A DNA stretch of 32,227 nucleotides, from the NCBI GenBank assembly GCA_015056475.1, contig SVGF01000009.1:1-32227 (forward strand). Direction: 5' to 3'. Positions 16,310 to 25,289 of this stretch are shown here, one piece after another; the stretch's first letter is position 1, and each line of letters opens with the position of its first letter. A model generated the notes under the pieces. That model made no database searches. It was given only the letters and a program-made list of their open reading frames with translations, and was not told the origin of the DNA. This DNA comes from Clostridiales bacterium. Lineage in GTDB: Bacteria; Bacillota; Clostridia; HGM11327. The position numbers and the translations under genes were made by a program.

Positions 16310-19048
16310 TTAATTTGCAGCGTTATTCGCGCCGTTTTCTTTCAATGCACAGCATTGCTTGTATTTTTTACCGCTACCGCAAGGGCAGGGATCGTTTCTG
16401 CCGGGGAGCTTTTTTGCTACCACCGTGCTCTTTACTCTGTTAGGCTCGTTTATTACTACACCGTCACTGGTTCTGTTCGTTCTCATGTTCGTATCAACGC
16501 TCTGCTGTGATCTTTGCGGAACACCCTCTCTTGACACCTTTACGTTGAACAGCATTTTGAGAGTTTCTCTCTGAATTGCGCTTGACATTTCGTCAAACAT
16601 ATCAAAGGACTCCTTTTTATATTCCATGATAGGATCTCTGTTTGCATAAGCTCTCAAGCCAACGCCCTCTCTGAGCTGTGACATAGCGTCGATATGATCT
16701 CTCCACTTTGTGTCAACCACAGTAAGAAGAACGTATCTCTCAAGCTCACGCATGATAGCCTCTGAGTTTTCTTCTTCTTTCTTTTTATACTCAGCCTTTG
16801 CAACGGAATTGATCCTCTCAATAAGCTCCTTGCGCTCTATCTCGCGCTTTTCCTTATCGGTGAACACAAGTGCACCCTTGGGCATGAATACGGATTCGAT
16901 ATATTCTATCATACCTTCAAAATTGTAATCAAGAGGATCGTCCGACTCCGCCGTATATGCCATTACAATGTCCTCAACAACTGTATCGATCATGTCCATT
17001 ATAAAGCTGTTTACGTTTTCGCCCTCAAGCACTCGTCTTCTCTGGTCGTATATAAGCTCACGCTGACGGTTCATAACGTCATCGTACTGCAAAACGCTCT
17101 TTCTGATGGAGAAGTTTCTGCCTTCAACTCTCTTTTGAGCATTTTCTATCTGCTTTGAGAGCATTCCCATTTCAAGAGGAGTATTATCCTGCGGGTTCAA
17201 CGTGTCCATTATGCCCTGCAAACGGTCCGATCCGAACAAGCGCATGAGCTCATCCTCAAGCGAAACATAGAATCTTGATCTGCCGGGGTCACCCTGACGT
17301 CCTGCACGGCCTCGAAGCTGATTGTCGATTCGTCTGCTCTCGTGGCGTTCTGTGCCGATTATATACAAGCCGCCAAGCTCGGTTACCTTTTCCTTTTCGG
17401 CGTCTGTCTGGACCTTGTACTTTGCAACAAGCTCAGCAAACACAGCTCTGCCCTTTATTACATCCTGATCGGACGTTTCTTCATAAGTATCAACGAGCTC
17501 AAGCACCTCGGGAGTGTAGCCCTCGCGCTTCATCTCCTGCTTTGCCATTATCTCGGGGTTACCGCCGAGCATGATATCGGTACCTCTACCTGCCATGTTT
17601 GTGGCGATGGTAACGGTATTGAGTCTGCCTGCCTGCGCAACTATCTCTGCTTCTCTGTCGTGGTACTTTGCGTTGAGCACCTGATGCTTTACGCCCTTGC
17701 GCTTAAGCATTGCGCTCAGCATTTCGGACTTTTCAACCGATACAGTACCAACAAGCACGGGCTGACCTCGTCTTGAGCACTCAACTATATCCTCAACTAT
17801 CGCCGCATACTTTGATCTTTCCTTGGCGTATACAACGTCGTTCATATCCTCTCTTATCATGGGCTTGTTTGTGGGAACTACCACAACGTCAAGAGCATAT
17901 ATCGCCTTAAATTCTGATTCCTCCGTCTTTGCAGTACCCGTCATACCCGAAAGCTTCTTATACATTCTGAAGAAGTTCTGGAACGTGATGGTTGCAAGGG
18001 TTACGCTTTCGCGCTCTACCTTCAAGCCTTCCTTTGCTTCGATCGCTTGATGAAGACCGTCGCTGAATCTTCTGCCTATCATAAGACGACCCGTAAATTC
18101 GTCAACGATGAGCGCCTGACCGTCCTTTACAACGTAGTCAACGTCGCGCTTCATCTGATAACGCGCCTTGAGTGCCTGCTGAACGTGATGCTGTATTTCA
18201 ATATTATCCGCATCAGCAAGATTCTCAATACCGAAGAATTTTTCTGCCTTTGCGTTACCGGAATCCGTGAGGTAAACAGTCTTTGCCTTTTCGTCAACGC
18301 CGTAATCATCCGCAGTAAGGCGGGATGCAAATTTATCTGCCGTAAAGTACATCGACGTGGATTTATCACCCGTACCCGAAATAATAAGAGGAGTACGCGC
18401 TTCATCAATAAGAATAGAGTCAACTTCGTCGATGATTGCAAAGTTGAGATCGCGGATAACCATCTGGCTCTTATCCTTGACCATGTTATCACGAAGATAA
18501 TCAAAACCAAGCTCGTTGTTTGTAACGTAAGTAACGTCACAGCCGTAATTCTTTCGTCTGTCCTCGGCAGTCATCTCATGAAGGATAAGACCGCACGAAA
18601 GCCCGAGGAAAGTAAATATCTTACCGATAAAAGCGCACTGTGTTTTTGCCAAGTATTCGTTAACCGTAACGATATGAACGCCATTGCCTGCAAGCGCGTT
18701 AAGATATGCCGCAAGAGGTGCAACGAATGTTTTACCTTCACCTGTTCTCATTTCTGCGCATCTGCCCTGATGAAGAATTATACCGCCGATGAGCTGAACG
18801 TAGTACGGCTTTTTGTTGAGCACACGCCATGACGCTTCTCTTTCTACCGCAAACGCCTCAACGAGGATATCGTCAAGAGTTTCGCCGTTTGCAAGCCTCT
18901 CCTTGAATATGCGAGTATAGTCGCGAAGCTCCTCGTCCGTTTTGCTCTGCATTGTCGCGTCGAGCGCCTCGATTTTATCTGCAATTTTGGAGATCCTCTT
19001 TATTTCCTTTTCGTTTTGATCTCCGAATATCGCACTAATAAGTCCCAT
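16310..19048 (-). CDS. secA: Preprotein translocase ATPase
   Basis: SecA drives preproteins through SecYEG using ATP. The 912-residue sequence contains Walker A MRTGEGKT (100-107), DEVD as the DEAD-box Walker B (about 207-210), the preprotein cross-linking region, [13 protein letters not shown] in the second nucleotide-binding fold, the [11 protein letters not shown] arginine-finger segment, and the C-terminal zinc-binding tail [13 protein letters not shown], which binds SecB in proteobacteria and ribosome or lipid elsewhere. It is the first gene of a secA-prfB-lipoprotein-serS string with its own promoter. There is an A/T-rich hairpin in the leader (CACTTTTTTGC/GCAAAAAGT at about 19075-19098). 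Confidence 0.98.
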   Translation of the reverse strand: MGLISAIFGDQNEKEIKRISKIADKIEALDATMQSKTDEELRDYTRIFKERLANGETLDDILVEAFAVEREASWRVLNKKPYYVQLIGGIILHQGRCAEMRTGEGKTFVAPLAAYLNALAGNGVHIVTVNEYLAKTQCAFIGKIFTFLGLSCGLILHEMTAEDRRKNYGCDVTYVTNNELGFDYLRDNMVKDKSQMVIRDLNFAIIDEVDSILIDEARTPLIISGTGDKSTSMYFTADKFASRLTADDYGVDEKAKTVYLTDSGNAKAEKFFGIENLADADNIEIQHHVQQALKARYQMKRDVDYVVKDGQALIVDEFTGRLMIGRRFSDGLHQAIEAKEGLKVERESVTLATITFQNFFRMYKKLSGMTGTAKTEESEFKAIYALDVVVVPTNKPMIREDMNDVVYAKERSKYAAIVEDIVECSRRGQPVLVGTVSVEKSEMLSAMLKRKGVKHQVLNAKYHDREAEIVAQAGRLNTVTIATNMAGRGTDIMLGGNPEIMAKQEMKREGYTPEVLELVDTYEETSDQDVIKGRAVFAELVAKYKVQTDAEKEKVTELGGLYIIGTERHESRRIDNQLRGRAGRQGDPGRSRFYVSLEDELMRLFGSDRLQGIMDTLNPQDNTPLEMGMLSKQIENAQKRVEGRNFSIRKSVLQYDDVMNRQRELIYDQRRRVLEGENVNSFIMDMIDTVVEDIVMAYTAESDDPLDYNFEGMIEYIESVFMPKGALVFTDKEKREIERKELIERINSVAKAEYKKKEEENSEAIMRELERYVLLTVVDTKWRDHIDAMSQLREGVGLRAYANRDPIMEYKKESFDMFDEMSSAIQRETLKMLFNVKVSREGVPQRSQQSVDTNMRTNRTSDGVVINEPNRVKSTVVAKKLPGRNDPCPCGSGKKYKQCCALKENGANNAAN

Positions 19049-19125
19049 ATTACATATCCTTTCTATAAAGAAAACACTTTTTTGCGATGCAAAAAGTATT
19101 ATCTGCCTATCATATTCATTTTAAC

Positions 19126-19154
19126 ATTATATCACATATTTGCATTTTATGCAA
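19126..19154 (-). promoter_or_regulatory. Promoter of secA
   Basis: On the minus strand TTGCAT (19154-19149), a 17-bp spacer and TATAAT (19131-19126), with TGA before the hexamer making an extended -10 (TGATATAAT). It is about 78 bp before the secA start. Confidence 0.75.
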
Positions 19155-19219
19155 GTTGAAATTTTGCCGTTTATGGGGAAATATTGTAAAATTTTATAAG
19201 GTAAGCACTTTATCCCGCA

Positions 19220-19256
19220 AAAAAACAAAAGCGGCAGGAAAATAATTCCCGCCGCT
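19220..19256 (-). terminator. Rho-independent terminator of the F420-ligase-like gene
   Basis: The minus-strand stem AGCGGCGGGAA / TTCCTGCCGCT is followed by TTTTGTTTTTTT, a strong canonical terminator 15 bp after the stop codon. Confidence 0.92.
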
Positions 19257-19270
19257 CGCGCTCTGAATAA

Positions 19271-20455
19271 TTACTTGGTTGCGTAGTTGTTAAAATAATT
19301 CTGAACTACAATAATGGGTGTGCCCTTGTCACCGCTACCGGAAGTAAGGTCACAAAGTGAACCGATAAGGTCTGTAAGTCTTCTTGGTGTTGTGCCCTGC
19401 GAAGCCATGTTACCCTTAAGGTCGCCCTCCTTAGCCTTGATCTTTTCAACGATAGCCTGACGGAGCTCTTCACCCGAAAGGTCTGCAAAGTCGTTGTCAG
19501 CCAAGAACTTGAGCTTGAGCTCATTGGGCAAACCGATAAGACCGTCAGTATAACCAACGCCTACAACCGGGTCTGCAAGCTCCCATATTTTACCAACGGG
19601 ATCCTTGAATGCGCCGTCGCCGTAAACGAGGGCTTCAACGTTTACGCCGGTTCTTGCAGAGATCTCTTTGCTTATAGCCTCAGCAACCTCCTGAGCGTTC
19701 TTGGGGAAAAGCTTTACTGTTTCTTCAGTTGCCTTGTTGGAGCCGAGCAAGCCGTAATCGGGCTGATAGCCGCTGCCGTTAACAGGCTTATTAAGAATAT
19801 CGCAGAGAGTAAGAACGTTCTTACCGCCGTGCTTGATTATCTTCTTCTGTGTTCTTGCTCTTGTGTGAGTGTCACAGCAGATAGCGTTCTTAGTGTAAGC
19901 AAGGATAGCTTCGGGCTTGTTTGCAAAAACGACTTCTATCTCACAGCCCTCTGCAGTAATAAGATCTGAATAATATTCAACGTAATCTACACCTGTAAAG
20001 GGGTGCTTAGCATAGCCAAACGCTGCTCTGTACTGTTCAAGCGAGAGGACGTCTGTGTAGGGGTTAACGTCGCAATCGTCAAGCAAATCAACGTCAAAAA
20101 GATGGTTGCCTACCTCGTCGGAAGGATATGAGAACATAAGAACTATCTTCTTTGCTCCTCTTGCAATGCCCTTTAAGCATATAGCAAAACGGTTACGGCT
20201 GAGAATGGGGAAAACCACGCCCACAGCCTCATCGCCAAACTTAGCTTTAACGTCTGAAGCAATGTCGTCAACGCTTGCATAGTTACCGTCAGCACGGGCA
20301 ACAACTGCCTCTGTTACTGCAACTATATCTCTGTCCTTAAGTGTGAAGCCGTCTTCCTTCATAGCCAATTCTACAGAATCAGCAACGATCTTCACAATAT
20401 CATCGCCCTGCTTGATGATCGGGGCTTTGATTCCTCTTGATATGGTACCTGCCAT
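19271..20455 (-). CDS. Coenzyme F420-0:L-glutamate ligase family protein, role unknown
   Basis: A 394-residue protein related to the CofE family, which in F420-producing organisms adds glutamate to coenzyme F420-0 with GTP. The start MAGTISRGIKAPIIKQGDDIVKIV, the VVAVTEAVVARADG-like segment (IVAVTEAVVARADGNYA), the VVFPILSRNRFAICLKGIARG segment and the C-terminal DPVGKIWELADP and VVQNYFNNYA regions fit this family. Clostridia of this type are not known to make F420, so another amide-ligase reaction is more likely. The track starts at 20551, but AAGGAG with 9-nt spacing and the family N-terminus support ATG 20455. It is a single-gene unit between a consensus promoter and a strong terminator, divergent from ctsR. 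Confidence 0.78.
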   Translation of the reverse strand: MAGTISRGIKAPIIKQGDDIVKIVADSVELAMKEDGFTLKDRDIVAVTEAVVARADGNYASVDDIASDVKAKFGDEAVGVVFPILSRNRFAICLKGIARGAKKIVLMFSYPSDEVGNHLFDVDLLDDCDVNPYTDVLSLEQYRAAFGYAKHPFTGVDYVEYYSDLITAEGCEIEVVFANKPEAILAYTKNAICCDTHTRARTQKKIIKHGGKNVLTLCDILNKPVNGSGYQPDYGLLGSNKATEETVKLFPKNAQEVAEAISKEISARTGVNVEALVYGDGAFKDPVGKIWELADPVVGVGYTDGLIGLPNELKLKFLADNDFADLSGEELRQAIVEKIKAKEGDLKGNMASQGTTPRRLTDLIGSLCDLTSGSGDKGTPIIVVQNYFNNYATK

Positions 20456-20570
20456 AAGATGAATCTCCTTAAATAATAAAAAATATCTAATGCGGAAACC
20501 GCATATTTTCGTAAATAAACTTGATTTATGCGCCAAAGGACACACTTTCAACCATATCTATAACATATAT

Positions 20571-20599
20571 ATTATACTCTTTGATGGCGTTTTTGTCAA
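20571..20599 (-). promoter_or_regulatory. Consensus promoter of the F420-ligase-like gene
   Basis: On the minus strand TTGACA (20599-20594), 17 bp, TATAAT (20576-20571): all 12 positions match. The ~110-nt leader contains a small hairpin ATGCGG-TTT-CCGCAT (20490-20504). Confidence 0.85.
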
Positions 20600-20670
20600 T
20601 AATTTTTAGTCGGATTTTTTGAACAAATAATGAATTATTTGTATATTTTTTACTTTAGCGCAAAATGATA

Positions 20671-20699
20671 TTGCAAAATAATAAAATATATAGTATAAT
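20671..20699 (+). promoter_or_regulatory. Promoter of the ctsR operon
   Basis: TTGCAA (20671-20676), a 17-bp spacer and TATAAT (20694-20699), about 50 bp before the ctsR start and directly followed by the CtsR operator. Confidence 0.82.
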
Positions 20700-20701
20700 A
20701 A

Positions 20702-20718
20702 AGTCAAAGTCAGTCAAA
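20702..20718 (+). promoter_or_regulatory. CtsR heptad operator
   Basis: Two direct heptads AGTCAAA separated by GTC match the CtsR consensus (A/GGTCAAA-N3-A/GGTCAAA). The site covers the expected transcription start, so CtsR bound here would block its own operon until heat or stress releases it. Confidence 0.9.
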
Positions 20719-20749
20719 CACAAAAGCTGACTGCAAAGGATGAAGAAAT

Positions 20750-21202
20750 ATGCAAAACACAAGTGATATTATAGAATTGTTTTTGAAGGAGCTTATCGAT
20801 CAGAAAAACGGCGAGCTCGAATTAAAGCGTAACGAGCTTGCGCTGAAGTTCAATTGTGCGCCGTCGCAGATAAACTATGTTCTTGCAACGAGATTCACCG
20901 CAAACCGAGGCTACGTTGTAACCAGCCGAAAGGGTGGCGGAGGCTATATCCGTATCACAAGCATAGATATGGCAAGAAACGAATATATTCTGCATATTAT
21001 GGAACAGATAGGCCCTACAATAAGCGAAGCTTTGGCTTTCCAGACATTGAACGGACTTTTTGAGAGAGGAATAGTTTCAAAGCGTGAGGCTCAGCTTATG
21101 GCTTGCTCGCTTAAGGATGAAGCCCTCGGTGACAATATTGAGATCTGTGCAAGACGCAGAGCTTACGTGCTCAAAAATATGATGCGCGTTTTAATTGAAT
21201 AA
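20750..21202 (+). CDS. ctsR: Class III stress gene repressor CtsR
   Basis: CtsR is the heat-sensing repressor of clp genes in Firmicutes. The 150-residue protein has the typical start NTSDIIELFLKELI, a winged helix-turn-helix (about residues 25-65: FNCAPSQINYVLATRF), and the glycine-rich wing RKGGGGYIRI, which contacts the minor groove and serves as the thermosensor. The C-terminal dimer domain ends in the region where McsB or McsA normally act. AAAGGAT precedes the ATG. It is the first gene of ctsR-mcsA-mcsB-clpC-radA, with its own operator overlapping the promoter. Confidence 0.97.
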   Translation: MQNTSDIIELFLKELIDQKNGELELKRNELALKFNCAPSQINYVLATRFTANRGYVVTSRKGGGGYIRITSIDMARNEYILHIMEQIGPTISEALAFQTLNGLFERGIVSKREAQLMACSLKDEALGDNIEICARRRAYVLKNMMRVLIE

Positions 21203-21218
21203 TGAAAGGATATAAATT

Positions 21219-21749
21219 ATGATCTGTCAACTCTGCGGTAAGCGCAACGCTACCGTTTGTATAAATATCGACCTTAACGGAGTAAAATCCATGCAGTACA
21301 TCTGCGAGGTCTGTGCCGAAGAAAGAAAGCTCAGAGAAAATCCCTCGGGAGAAGCCATTCTTCGCCTTGTAAACGACATAAAAAAGGAAAACGCAAAGCG
21401 CATTGCCCAGGTGCAGGAATCCCTGCCCGACATCACCTGCCCGCAATGCTCAACAACGTATAAGGATTTTATCAAAACAGGACTTTTGGGCTGTGATAAA
21501 TGCTATTCCTGCTTTAGCGAACAGCTTGAGCCGCTTTTGAGCCAGATAGCAAAGCATCCCAAGCCCACACCCGAGCCCGAAGCTGCAGCCCCTGCAAATG
21601 ATGACACAAACAAGCTTTTGAAGCTTAAGCTCAAGCTGAAGCAATGCATTGACGCAGAGGATTATGAACAAGCGGCAATAATCAGAGATGAGATAAACGA
21701 ATTGACGTCCGCAAAGGACATCAAGGAGGATGAGCAGGATGATCAATGA
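21219..21749 (+). CDS. mcsA: McsA, zinc-finger adaptor of the McsB/ClpC system
   Basis: McsA is the activator and partner of the arginine kinase McsB. The 176-residue protein has the expected cysteine pairs: CQLC (3-6) and CEVC near residues 29-32, then CPQC and CDKC with a nearby YSCF, all consistent with zinc binding. A C-terminal UVR domain follows (KLKLKLKQCIDAEDYEQAAIIRDEINEL, about 130-160), which mediates protein contacts. It starts 16 nt after ctsR with AAAGGAT and overlaps the start of mcsB. All cysteine pairs look intact, in contrast to the eroded McsB next to it. Confidence 0.95.
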   Translation: MICQLCGKRNATVCINIDLNGVKSMQYICEVCAEERKLRENPSGEAILRLVNDIKKENAKRIAQVQESLPDITCPQCSTTYKDFIKTGLLGCDKCYSCFSEQLEPLLSQIAKHPKPTPEPEAAAPANDDTNKLLKLKLKLKQCIDAEDYEQAAIIRDEINELTSAKDIKEDEQDDQ

Positions 21750-22761
21750 AAATAAACGCTTTGCAGTATCATCAAGCGTAAGATTCTTTCGAAACGTAAG
21801 CGAAATACCGTTTGTAAGCCACATCTCCCCCGACGATGCGGACGATCTCAATCATAACACAAAGCTCTGCGTAAATTCACTTTGGGGAGAGGATAAATAT
21901 ACCGTTGAGAATTACTGTGGATTTGATACTCTTGACGAGCTTTATCTTATGGATTTTGCCAACAATACGTTTACGGCACCCTCGGGGGTTGAGAGCATAA
22001 CGCTTTGCTCCCCCGACGGCACGTCAACCATCACCACAAACAAGGGTGAGCACATCATCGTAAATTCCACAGCAGAGGGAAATGATATAAGCTACGCATA
22101 CAAGCAAGCAGTAAAATGCACAAACGCACTTTCATCAAGAATACCCTTTGCCACATCCGATGAAAAAGGCTTTTTGACCGCTAATCCGCTTTGTTGCGGC
22201 ACGGGATTAAAGGTTTGCATGCTTCTGCACTTGCCCGCGCTGTCACTCACGCCTGAATTTATGGTGCTGAATGAAGCACTCAAAGCTCGCGGCGTTGGAT
22301 TGAAAAGCTATTTTGTTGATAAAAAACGCACGTTCGGTTGCTTATACTACATTGTGAATAACCTTACTCTAGGCGTTGATGAAGACGAAACCGTCGAAAC
22401 AGTCATCGAAGCCGCAAAAAACGTGATCGCGAAGGAAGAACAAAAGCGAAGCGAGCTGATAGGCGCAAATAAGATATTCGTTCAGGACTCCGCATGGCGC
22501 GCACTCGGCGCATTGTCGTGCGCCAGAAGGCTCTCCGAAAGAGAATTCCTTACAGAGCTTTCAAGCATAAGGCTTGGAATCACTCTCGGAGAATTCGATA
22601 TCGATATCGACACAATAGATCCGCTCCTGTTTAAGGGCACAAAGCACTACGTAAAAGAAAAGATCAAAAGCAGCGATGCTCCGGACGGCATTACCGAAGA
22701 CGTAATGCGCGCAAGGATCATGCGCGAGGAGATCGCCCCAATTTTGAAGGGCTTGTTATAA
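21739..22761 (+). CDS. mcsB: McsB-like protein, probably catalytically inactive
   Basis: By position and fold this is McsB, the protein-arginine kinase that marks proteins for ClpCP. AAGGAGG abuts ATG 21730 but is 9 nt from ATG 21739, so I choose 21739 (340 aa; B. subtilis McsB has 363). The fold is recognisable (MLLHLPALSLT, the NNLTLG strand, GALSCARRLSEREFLTELSSIRLGITLG). Key catalytic signatures are changed: SSRIRLARN is SSSVRFFRN (11-19); NEEDHxRI is replaced by NSTAEGNDI; CPTNxGTGLRAS is NPLCCGTGLKVC; RGxYGEGSEAxGN is KSYFVDKKRTFGC; and the RDxxRA phosphoarginine pocket is EDVMRA. The frame is intact, so it is not a simple pseudogene. It may act as a scaffold or adaptor. Start and end are secure; loss of activity is inferred from comparison from memory. 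Confidence 0.88.
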   Translation: MINENKRFAVSSSVRFFRNVSEIPFVSHISPDDADDLNHNTKLCVNSLWGEDKYTVENYCGFDTLDELYLMDFANNTFTAPSGVESITLCSPDGTSTITTNKGEHIIVNSTAEGNDISYAYKQAVKCTNALSSRIPFATSDEKGFLTANPLCCGTGLKVCMLLHLPALSLTPEFMVLNEALKARGVGLKSYFVDKKRTFGCLYYIVNNLTLGVDEDETVETVIEAAKNVIAKEEQKRSELIGANKIFVQDSAWRALGALSCARRLSEREFLTELSSIRLGITLGEFDIDIDTIDPLLFKGTKHYVKEKIKSSDAPDGITEDVMRARIMREEIAPILKGLL

Positions 22762-22763
22762 TA

Positions 22764-22786
22764 AGAAAGGCACTCGAACCCGAGTG
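22764..22786 (+). promoter_or_regulatory. Displaced SD and hairpin before clpC
   Basis: AGAAAGG (22764-22770) is followed immediately by the perfect hairpin CACTCG-AACC-CGAGTG (22771-22786). The clpC ATG at 22806 has no other good Shine-Dalgarno; folding shortens the distance from 35 to about 19 nt. Confidence 0.4.
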
Positions 22787-22805
22787 ACAAATTACGGTAA
22801 ATAAT

Positions 22806-25274
22806 ATGGAAATATTTAATTTAATGAGCGACAACGCCAAAAGAATAATGGATATCGCAACCGACGAGGCTAAAGCACAAAAGCAAAACTTCGTAGGCAC
22901 CGAGCATATCCTTTTGGGGCTTTTGGATGCAGAATCAGAGGTCGCATTTATATTCAATGAGCTTGGAATAAAATACTCCGATGCTAAAAAATACGTTGAC
23001 GATATACACAAGGAAAAGGAACCCTTATTCACCACCATAATATCCTATTCCGCAAAGGCAAAGGCCGCACTCCAAAGATGCTTGAACAAAGCCAAGCAAA
23101 ACGACACACATATCGTGCGCACGGAGGATATTGCAACAGAGATATTATCCGACAAGGAATGCAAGGCTTGCCAATGCATAACTGCTTTGGGCGTTGACGT
23201 TGAGCTGGTAAGAAAAACGTTTATTGACCTTTTCTCAAAGGTAACACCAAACGTTATCCCGCAGGAGGCTGCTCCCAAGCAGGAAAAGCCCGCCTCAATT
23301 CTTCAGAAATACACAAAAAATCTCTGTGCAATGGCAAGGGCGGGCGAATTTGACCCCGTTATAGGCAGGGACACCGAAATTGAGCGTGTACTGCAGATAC
23401 TTTGCAGACGAAACAAGAACAATCCCGTGCTGATAGGCGAGCCAGGCGTAGGTAAAACTGTAATAGCACAAGGTCTTGCGCAAAGAATAGCCCAGGGCAA
23501 CGTCCCCGACGCAATGAAAAACAAGGACATACTCTCTCTTGAAATGGGCGCACTTGTTGCTGGCGCAAAATACAGGGGCGAATTTGAGGACAGACTTTAC
23601 AAGCTCGTAGACGAAGTAAGAAAAAGCTCCGGCGCAATACTCTTTATAGATGAGATACACACAATAGTGGGTGCAGGTGGTGTTGAAGGCTCAATGGATG
23701 CGGCAAACATATTAAAGCCTGCACTCGCAAGCGGCTCAATGCAGGTCATCGGCGCTACAACCACAAGGGAATACAAGCGCAGTATAGAAAAGGATTCCGC
23801 ACTTGAAAGGCGTTTCCAATCCGTTATGATAAACGAGCCCGATATCGAGCAGACTATTGAGATACTCAAGGGCTTGCGCAAGACTTACGAGGAGCATCAC
23901 GGTGTTGTGATCTCCGACGAAGCCATCCGCACGGCAGTCACACTCTCGCAAAGATATATTTCCGACAGATATATGCCCGACAAGGCAATTGACGTAATTG
24001 ACGAAGCAGCATCAAGAGTAAGGCTCAACGCTCATATTGAGCCTATATCACTCACGGAGCTTGAGAATGAGCTTGCAGAGGTAACCGCAGCCAAGAGAAA
24101 AGCTGTTGAAGCTCAGGATTTTGAGAGCGCGGCATCACTTCGCGATAAAGAGCGCGCCATAAAAGCTCAAATGGATGCAAAGCAGGACGAATGGCTCAGC
24201 TTGCAGAAATCAAAGAAGCTCAACGTTACGGCAGAAAGCATTGCGGGAGTAGTATCGTTCATGACGGGTATTCCGGTTGCAAAAATAAGCGAGGACGAAA
24301 AGCAGAGATTATTAAAGCTTGAAGACGTGCTCCACAACAGAGTTGTGGGTCAGCACGAGGCTGTAAGGGCTATTTCAACCGCCATAAGACGCTCAAGAGC
24401 GGGAATTTCGGACCCCAGACGTCCCATCGGCACTTTCTTGTTTGTAGGACCCACGGGCGTTGGTAAGACTGAACTTTGTAAAGCATTGGCAGACACACTT
24501 TTTGGTGACGAGGATGCTCTCATAAGAATAGACATGAGCGAATACATGGAGCTTCACTCCGTTTCAAAGCTCATAGGCTCTCCCCCGGGATACGTCGGCT
24601 ACGAGGAAGGCGGCCAGCTTACTGAAAGAGTACGTCGCAAGCCGTACTCAGTGCTTTTGTTTGACGAGGTTGAAAAGGCGCATCCCGACGTTTTCAACAT
24701 AATGCTCCAGCTTCTCGACGACGGCAGACTCACCGATTCTCAGGGCAGGACGGTAAATTTCAGAAACACTGTCATCGTTCTTACAAGTAACGCAGGTGCT
24801 TCACTCGTTAAAAAGCAGAATACTCTCGGCTTTGCTTCCACAAATCAAAAAGCTTCCGACCACGAGGCTATGAAGTCCGCCATCATGGATGAGGTTAAAA
24901 GAATATTCCGTCCCGAATTTATCAACAGGCTTGACGATATAATCACCTTCAGCAAGCTGTCCGAGGATGATATGAGGCAGATAGTTGATATCATGCTAAA
25001 GGCAACGTTTGAGCGCATTGCTCAAAAGGGTATCAACGTTGTAGCTACCGACAAAGCAAGACAAATGCTCGCCGAAAAGGGCTACGATCCCGTTTACGGC
25101 GCAAGACCCCTCAAGAGATTGATACAAAAGACGGTTGAAGACAAGCTCTCTGAATGTATACTTTCAGGAAACGGCACTCACGCAGAATATATACTCGATT
25201 GGGCTGAGGATGATTTTATCGTTTGCGAAAACGTAACCCTCCCCCAGCACGAGATCATAACCGCAAAGCAGTAA
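22806..25274 (+). CDS. clpC: ClpC AAA+ unfoldase
   Basis: ClpC unfolds proteins and feeds them to ClpP. The 822-residue protein has the N-terminal double Clp repeat (NFVGTEHILLGLL, about 28-40, and the second copy to about 145), AAA+ domain 1 with Walker A GEPGVGKT (211-218) and the pore loop AGAKYRGEFEDR, an M/UVR domain coiled coil (about 415-470, VEAQDFESAASLRDKE), and AAA+ domain 2 with Walker A GPTGVGKT (548-555) and FDEVEKAHPDV. The start is confirmed by the family N-terminus. Translation signals are weak (see hairpin entry). It follows mcsB by 44 bp and radA follows 15 bp after it; expression is under the CtsR operator. Confidence 0.97.
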   Translation: MEIFNLMSDNAKRIMDIATDEAKAQKQNFVGTEHILLGLLDAESEVAFIFNELGIKYSDAKKYVDDIHKEKEPLFTTIISYSAKAKAALQRCLNKAKQNDTHIVRTEDIATEILSDKECKACQCITALGVDVELVRKTFIDLFSKVTPNVIPQEAAPKQEKPASILQKYTKNLCAMARAGEFDPVIGRDTEIERVLQILCRRNKNNPVLIGEPGVGKTVIAQGLAQRIAQGNVPDAMKNKDILSLEMGALVAGAKYRGEFEDRLYKLVDEVRKSSGAILFIDEIHTIVGAGGVEGSMDAANILKPALASGSMQVIGATTTREYKRSIEKDSALERRFQSVMINEPDIEQTIEILKGLRKTYEEHHGVVISDEAIRTAVTLSQRYISDRYMPDKAIDVIDEAASRVRLNAHIEPISLTELENELAEVTAAKRKAVEAQDFESAASLRDKERAIKAQMDAKQDEWLSLQKSKKLNVTAESIAGVVSFMTGIPVAKISEDEKQRLLKLEDVLHNRVVGQHEAVRAISTAIRRSRAGISDPRRPIGTFLFVGPTGVGKTELCKALADTLFGDEDALIRIDMSEYMELHSVSKLIGSPPGYVGYEEGGQLTERVRRKPYSVLLFDEVEKAHPDVFNIMLQLLDDGRLTDSQGRTVNFRNTVIVLTSNAGASLVKKQNTLGFASTNQKASDHEAMKSAIMDEVKRIFRPEFINRLDDIITFSKLSEDDMRQIVDIMLKATFERIAQKGINVVATDKARQMLAEKGYDPVYGARPLKRLIQKTVEDKLSECILSGNGTHAEYILDWAEDDFIVCENVTLPQHEIITAKQ

Positions 25275-25289
25275 CGAAAGGAGCGCAAC

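Noticed and set aside
18047-18832. 261-aa plus-strand ORF opposite secA
   Set aside because: Lies entirely within secA on the other strand with unusual composition; secA explains the sequence.
19271-20551. F420-ligase-like protein with 32 extra N-terminal residues
   Set aside because: The extension covers the leader RNA and hairpin; RBS and family start support 20455.
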